From an uncultured Lachnospiraceae bacterium (GTDB lineage Bacteria; Bacillota; Clostridia; Lachnospirales; Lachnospiraceae), in contig CAJUSK010000020.1 of the NCBI GenBank assembly GCA_910589075.1, forward strand, positions 22,276 to 86,275: a stretch of DNA of 64,000 nucleotides, written 5' to 3'. Positions 59,696-64,000 of the stretch are shown here, piece after piece. Numbering within the stretch: the first letter of the stretch is position 1; every line of letters begins with the position of its first letter. The notes under the pieces were generated by a model, which worked only from the letters and a program-made list of their open reading frames with translations, was not told the origin of the DNA and searched no databases. Made by a program: the position numbers and the translations under genes.

Positions 59696-61618
59696 TTACA
59701 TAGACTGATTGATTTTAACCTGAGAAACATAATCGCGCAGAGTTTGTGCCTGGGCCAGGGATTCTGCAGCCATAGTATCATTTTTGCCGGCAATATTCTG
59801 CAGTGTTGCCAGTTTGTTGTTGGCGCCGGTGACAGCATCTGTCTGTTGTCTGACTGTTTCGGCTAATTGACTGGAAATGTTCCGGTATTGCTGAGTGAGT
59901 TCGGCGATTTCCTGGAAGGTTGCCGCTGTCAGGTCGGCTGTTTCCAGTCCAGTCTGAATGGTTTCCGCAGAACGTTCAATCAAGCTGCTGGTTTCACGGA
60001 GGGCAGCGGCGGTTTGATTGGACAGTTCACCAATTTCATTGGCCACGACAGCAAATCCACGTCCGGCTTCTCCGGCTCTGGCGGCTTCTACGGAAGCATT
60101 GAGGGAGAGCAGATTGGTCTGACGGGAAATGTTTTCAATCAGCAGGCTGATATTGGAAATCTCGTTTACGGTAGTATGAATCTGTGACATGGCGTTCAGC
60201 ATGTTTTGCATATAGCTGTCGCCCAGCGCCGTCTTTTCGCCGGCTGTCTCGGCGCATTGTTCAATCCGGAGTACATTTTCCTTATTTTGTTCAATGGATG
60301 CGGTAATGGCGGACATGTTCTGCTCCATATCCTGCAGGAGCAGAGACTGTTCCCTTGAACCGTCCAGAAGCTGTCTGGCACAGTCAGACACTTCGGCGGA
60401 GGAGCGGCTCATCCGCAGCATGGTCCGGTTCAGGGCAGCGGTAATATGACCCAGGGAATCTCTGATGGAAGCAAAATCGCCACGAAAATCATCGGGAATC
60501 CGGATGGTATAATCACCTGAGGACAGAGCGCTTAAACAGGATTCAATATCCTGTATGTAACCCTTGAGGCTGGTAATGGTTTTGGAAAGGGCGCCTGTCA
60601 AAACGGCAGTTTCATCTATGGTGCAGGATACCAGCACATGATCGGTAAGATTTCCGTCAGACAGTGCCTGCAGGCGTCTGGCTACCGAGGAAAGGGGATC
60701 GGAAATCCGCCGGGATACCGGTACGATTACAATGGCGGCTATGATCAGCAGCAGGACGGACAATACCACAGAAAGCGCTGTGGACAGATATACTGTATTC
60801 ATAAATTCGTGTTTGGGTGCATTGATAAACAGCGCCCAGTTGGTTCCGGGTATAGGGGCATAGCCGGTATAGTGACGGATACCGTTCAGCTTCATGGTGG
60901 CAGAACCGACCTGGAATGCGGTTACTTTGTCAAAATCGGCGGCATTGGCAGCGGAAGAATACAGGTCATATACATTTTTTCCGTCAATGATATTCTGCAA
61001 GTCCTGGTCTCCGATAATGTCCCCCTGTTCATTCAGAATGCAGGCAGTTCCGCTGTTACCCAGAACAAGCTGGCTGAGTACATCGTTTAGAATATCATAT
61101 TTATAACTTCCCACCAGGTATCCGGTGACGCCTTCTTCATTTTGCAGGGGAACTCCCACACAGAGCTGAAGAATATCATTTTCGCAGTAAGGCTCTCCGA
61201 TGACAATACTGCCGGTCTGTGAAAGCATGGAATAATATTTCGTATCTGAAATGGAATCAGGGGCGGAAGTATCTCCATATAACTTTTTACCGTCCGTATC
61301 ATAGGCTGAAAGCCAGACAAATTCTATTTGAAGTTTGATGGCATCAAAACGGGCCTGCCTGTCCGCATTGTCTGCCGTCTGCTCTGCAAAGACTGCCTCG
61401 GTGGAGAAATTATACATCCGTTCGGTGAGCAGATGCAGATTGGAACTGATGTTCTGCGCAGCGATCCGGGCCGTAATCTGCATATTGTCAAGCAGGACGA
61501 CGTTGGTAGAGCGTATGGACCCCATGGACATAATGGTTGTAATCAGTACAGTAATCAGGATGGATACTGACATAACATAGAGAATAATTTTCTGTTTCAA
61601 ATTCTGATACTTCTTCAT
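59696..61618 (-). CDS. Methyl-accepting chemotaxis protein with extracellular Cache domain
   Basis: 640 residues on the minus strand; AGGAGGAGTGTAAAAACA precedes ATG. First membrane segment ~10-32 (IILYVMSVSILITVLITTIM); an extracellular dCache-like ligand domain to ~280 (FVWLSAYDTDGKKLYGDTSA, IVIGEPYCENDILQLCVGVP, YAPIPGTNWALFINAP); second segment ~285-308; HAMP; and the cytoplasmic hairpin with tip NISRQTNLLSLNASVEAARA, GEAGRGFAVVANEI. Sends ligand signals to CheA/CheW, implying motility. It probably shares a transcript with the FMN-binding lipoprotein 18 bp downstream. Confidence 0.9.
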   Translation of the reverse strand: MKKYQNLKQKIILYVMSVSILITVLITTIMSMGSIRSTNVVLLDNMQITARIAAQNISSNLHLLTERMYNFSTEAVFAEQTADNADRQARFDAIKLQIEFVWLSAYDTDGKKLYGDTSAPDSISDTKYYSMLSQTGSIVIGEPYCENDILQLCVGVPLQNEEGVTGYLVGSYKYDILNDVLSQLVLGNSGTACILNEQGDIIGDQDLQNIIDGKNVYDLYSSAANAADFDKVTAFQVGSATMKLNGIRHYTGYAPIPGTNWALFINAPKHEFMNTVYLSTALSVVLSVLLLIIAAIVIVPVSRRISDPLSSVARRLQALSDGNLTDHVLVSCTIDETAVLTGALSKTITSLKGYIQDIESCLSALSSGDYTIRIPDDFRGDFASIRDSLGHITAALNRTMLRMSRSSAEVSDCARQLLDGSREQSLLLQDMEQNMSAITASIEQNKENVLRIEQCAETAGEKTALGDSYMQNMLNAMSQIHTTVNEISNISLLIENISRQTNLLSLNASVEAARAGEAGRGFAVVANEIGELSNQTAAALRETSSLIERSAETIQTGLETADLTAATFQEIAELTQQYRNISSQLAETVRQQTDAVTGANNKLATLQNIAGKNDTMAAESLAQAQTLRDYVSQVKINQSM

Positions 61619-61931
61619 TGTTTTTACACTCCTCCTATTAACATCACATTGATAAGCGTATCACATTTTTTTGAAATTTTCCATAGTAAATCAGTAAGGT
61701 AATCCGGCAGGATTGTCAGGGAAACATTGCAATGTTTCTCATAGAGACGGATCCTTTGCTGTGAAATAGGAATCATAGTTCAGCCGATTGCTGCCAATAG
61801 AAAAATACAACGGGTGCTGTCTGTTGTTATTGTCGGTGACTGGTATATTATAAGATTTTGCATGTACAAGTGACAGATTGTGAACGGTATTGCGGAAAAC
61901 GCATATTGTGAAAAAAAGCGCAGGCGTTTAT
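61619..61931. other. Divergent intergenic region with palindromes
   Basis: GAAACATTG-CAATGTTTC at 61721-61738 is a perfect 18-bp palindrome and may be an operator. A member of the ~35-nt palindrome family lies at 61794-61828 (CAATAGAAA ... GTGCTGTCTGTTGT). TATATTATAAGAT (61852-61864) is a possible -10 region for the protease gene. No gene seen. Confidence 0.5.
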
Positions 61932-63677
61932 ATGTCGGAAAAACTGGAACTTTTATTAAATGCGTCTCTGGAAGCAACACCTGAAGAACGGGAAAAATCA
62001 GGGATATTGCAGACTGGTTTTGACTCATTGAACAGGACATGGGAGGTGATTGTGAAATATCATGGAAGCCTTCTTTTTTTGCGGGAAATTTCTATCGGTG
62101 TGGAAGAACTGCTTGCAGGATATGCTATATTGACGGTACCCGAATCGAAGATGGGGCTTTTGTCAGAAATTGAAGAAATTGAATATGTGGAAAAACCAAA
62201 ACGGCTGTATTTTCAGGTATTCGAGGGGAAACAGGCGTCCTGTATCCTGCCTGTTACAATACGGCCTCCCTATTTGAGCGGAAAGGATATACTGTTGGGC
62301 ATTGCCGATTCAGGAATTGACTATCGGCATCCCGATTTCAGAAATACGGATGGAAGTACAAAAATCGTTGCAATCTGGGATCAGAGCCTGACGCCGGATG
62401 CGGAAAAAGGGTGGAATGCGCCGGAAGGATTTCTGACAGGGGTGGAATTTACCGCAGATGAGATTGATAAGGCGCTGGCCGGGGAGGGAAGCGAAACGGC
62501 CCAGGTGCCGGTACGGGATATCAGCGGCCATGGTACGGCAGTGGCAGGTATTGCTGCAGGCCGGGAGGGAGTGGCGCCTGAGAGCGGGCTGGTAGTGGTT
62601 AAATTGGGGACACCGGCGGCAGATTCTTTTCCAAGGACGACGGAGTTGATGCGTGCCTTGACCTATCTGGTAAAAAAGGCGTTGTTGTTGCAAAAGCCTA
62701 TTGCCATCAATATCAGTTTCGGAAATACCTATGGTTCTCATGATGGAACATCTCTTCTGGAACGATTTCTGGACAATGTTTCCGAGGTGGGACGGTGTGT
62801 TATCTGCGTGGGGAGTGGCAATGAGGCAAACGCCAGGGGGCATATATCGGGGAATGCGCTGAGTGAAACAAAAGTGGAACTGGCAGTGGGAGATTATGAG
62901 AGAACATTCAGTGTACAGATCTGGAAAAATTATGCGGATATATTTCGTATCACATTGGCATCGCCGGGCGGGCGATCTGTAGCTTTTTCCACAGATGATT
63001 TGGGACCGGAACAGATGCGCCGCATATCGCTGGAAGAAACAGATATACTTCTGTATATCGGTGAACCCACGCCTTATTCAGCCCAGCAGGAAATTTATCT
63101 GGATTTTCTGCCAAAGGAACGGTATGTAAATCGTGGAATCTGGTCTTTTACACTGGCCCCGGTTCGGGTGGTGACCGGAAATTACAGTATGTATCTTCCC
63201 AGTCAGGCCGCAATCGGAGATGATACCGGATTTTATCGTGCAACGCCTGATACAACCCTGACAATACCTTCCACGGCTTCCAGGGTGATTACGGTGGGAG
63301 CCTATAATACAGTTGATCAGGCATATGCGGATTTTTCCGGCAGAGGGTATTTCTTTGCTGCTGATGCAGGTGAACGGCTGGGTATAACGCAGAGTAAGCC
63401 GGATCTTGTGGCACCGGGCACCGGGATCCGCTCAGCCAGGGCTGGCGGCGGGTATGAATATGTAACGGGGACTTCCTTTGCGACGCCTTTTGTGACGGGG
63501 GCGGCGGCTTTGCTGATGGAGTGGGGGATTGTGATGGGGAATGATCCGTATTTGTATGGGCAGAAAGTGAAGGCTTATTTGCAGAGAGGGGCGAGGGAAT
63601 TGCCGGGGTTTGAGGCGTTTCCGAATGCGTTGGTGGGGTATGGGGCGCTTTGTGTTGAAAATAGTCTGCCGGGGTAG
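61932..63677 (+). CDS. Subtilisin-like (S8) serine protease, Csp-like
   Basis: 581 residues from ATG 61932 (MSEKLELLLNASLEATPEER), the usual beginning of this Clostridial group; in-frame TTG 61890 is less likely. Triad: Asp in LLGIADSGIDYRHPDF (~126), His in DISGHGTAVAGIAAG (~199), Ser in VTGTSFATPFVTGAAALLM (~514). A ~90-residue N-terminal part may be a propeptide; no export signal is seen. The large insertion between His and Ser is typical of the CspABC-type proteases that activate spore germination, but a plain intracellular subtilase is possible. The last ~190 bp use G-ending codons far more than the rest. Confidence 0.85.
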   Translation: MSEKLELLLNASLEATPEEREKSGILQTGFDSLNRTWEVIVKYHGSLLFLREISIGVEELLAGYAILTVPESKMGLLSEIEEIEYVEKPKRLYFQVFEGKQASCILPVTIRPPYLSGKDILLGIADSGIDYRHPDFRNTDGSTKIVAIWDQSLTPDAEKGWNAPEGFLTGVEFTADEIDKALAGEGSETAQVPVRDISGHGTAVAGIAAGREGVAPESGLVVVKLGTPAADSFPRTTELMRALTYLVKKALLLQKPIAINISFGNTYGSHDGTSLLERFLDNVSEVGRCVICVGSGNEANARGHISGNALSETKVELAVGDYERTFSVQIWKNYADIFRITLASPGGRSVAFSTDDLGPEQMRRISLEETDILLYIGEPTPYSAQQEIYLDFLPKERYVNRGIWSFTLAPVRVVTGNYSMYLPSQAAIGDDTGFYRATPDTTLTIPSTASRVITVGAYNTVDQAYADFSGRGYFFAADAGERLGITQSKPDLVAPGTGIRSARAGGGYEYVTGTSFATPFVTGAAALLMEWGIVMGNDPYLYGQKVKAYLQRGARELPGFEAFPNALVGYGALCVENSLPG

Positions 63678-64000
63678 AAGTGTGGGGGATTTTGGTATAA
63701 AACGTATGTTATTTTATAGTATATGGTGTCGTATAAAGTGCTTATTATGTGTTAATCCAAAATAAATCAAATGAAATAAACATATGAGATATGAAAAATG
63801 CAAATGGTATTTCAAATATAGTTGTGTATACAATATGATAATGATATGATGTAAATAAGATAGGTAATTGCGAAACTCGCTAAGTTCGTTCGCAATCTTG
63901 AACCAAAATAAGGAAGAATTGGTACTTTGCACGAATTCTGGGATGAAATGTGGATAACCAAACATTTTAGGCGCACTTTAATAAGCCATATGCTTTTTGC
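63678..64000. other. AT-rich region at the window end, no gene called
   Basis: Strongly AT-rich. An 83-codon open frame on the minus strand (63714-63965) has no ribosome site and biased composition, and is not called. ATTGCGAA (63867-63874) and TTCGCAAT (63889-63896) form an inverted repeat that may be a terminator or a small repeat. Confidence 0.5.

Noticed and set aside
63714..63965. 83-codon minus-strand open frame at the window end
   Set aside because: AT-driven composition, no ribosome site, no motif.

Overview
This 64 kb window comes from a spore-forming, motile member of the Clostridia, most likely Lachnospiraceae. It encodes an alpha/beta-type small acid-soluble spore protein, SpoVAD and SpoVAE, a CarD-like regulator, AddA/AddB instead of RecBCD, a tig-clpP-clpX-lon-ysxC block in Firmicutes order, and a chemoreceptor. 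Strong AGGAGG-type ribosome sites and TTGACA-17-TATAAT promoters also fit. No species is assigned.

Layout. (1) Positions 1-9140 hold the end of a cell-surface polysaccharide operon: a WbsX-type glycosyltransferase, a GT4 transferase, two paralogous GT2 transferases, a methyltransferase/kinase-like/cytidylyltransferase fusion and a sugar-isomerase-like TIM-barrel protein. Each of the six carries a copy of a small Rossmann-like module (G-x-G ... DN ... G). (2) Positions 9148-12992 are a decayed mobile island: a truncated, frameshifted IS630 transposase, a frameshifted relaxase tail, a complete-looking type III toxin-antitoxin locus (two 37-bp RNA repeats, hairpin, ToxN/AbiQ-family toxin), a TnpW-like remnant, an AT-rich P-loop ATPase that has lost its start, and the tail of a putative Rpn-family nuclease. 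(3) Positions 13463-29406 are largely housekeeping: glnS with a DUF2225 gene, a MocR/PdxR regulator, TetR plus MATE, addB-addA, an HTH/GHKL-ATPase/STAS-like regulator and a coiled-coil protein. (4) Positions 29491-49367 hold tRNA-Arg, a DUF2142 membrane protein, CarD, SASP, the proteostasis block, envelope genes, ridA, a DMT transporter and a rearranged spoVA cluster with a DUF2156 gene inside it. (5) Positions 49449-53600 are accessory: a SUKH-type protein, an apparent 320-nt non-coding RNA unit, a degenerate GH3-like protein, two tRNA-Gly genes plus a third 3' fragment, and a predicted type I toxin-antitoxin locus encoding a 26-residue hydrophobic peptide. (6) Positions 53812-63677 hold TraX, a beta-CASP metallohydrolase, dihydrofolate reductase, CIRCE-controlled htpG, an FMN-binding lipoprotein, a chemoreceptor and a subtilisin-like protease.

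The observations most worth a second look are the two toxin-antitoxin loci that depend on RNA (10334-11039 and 53101-53422), the shared Rossmann module of the polysaccharide enzymes with the multi-domain fusion at 5294-7774, and the promoter-to-terminator RNA at 50339-50689. All family calls come from reading motifs and conserved layout; no database search was run.
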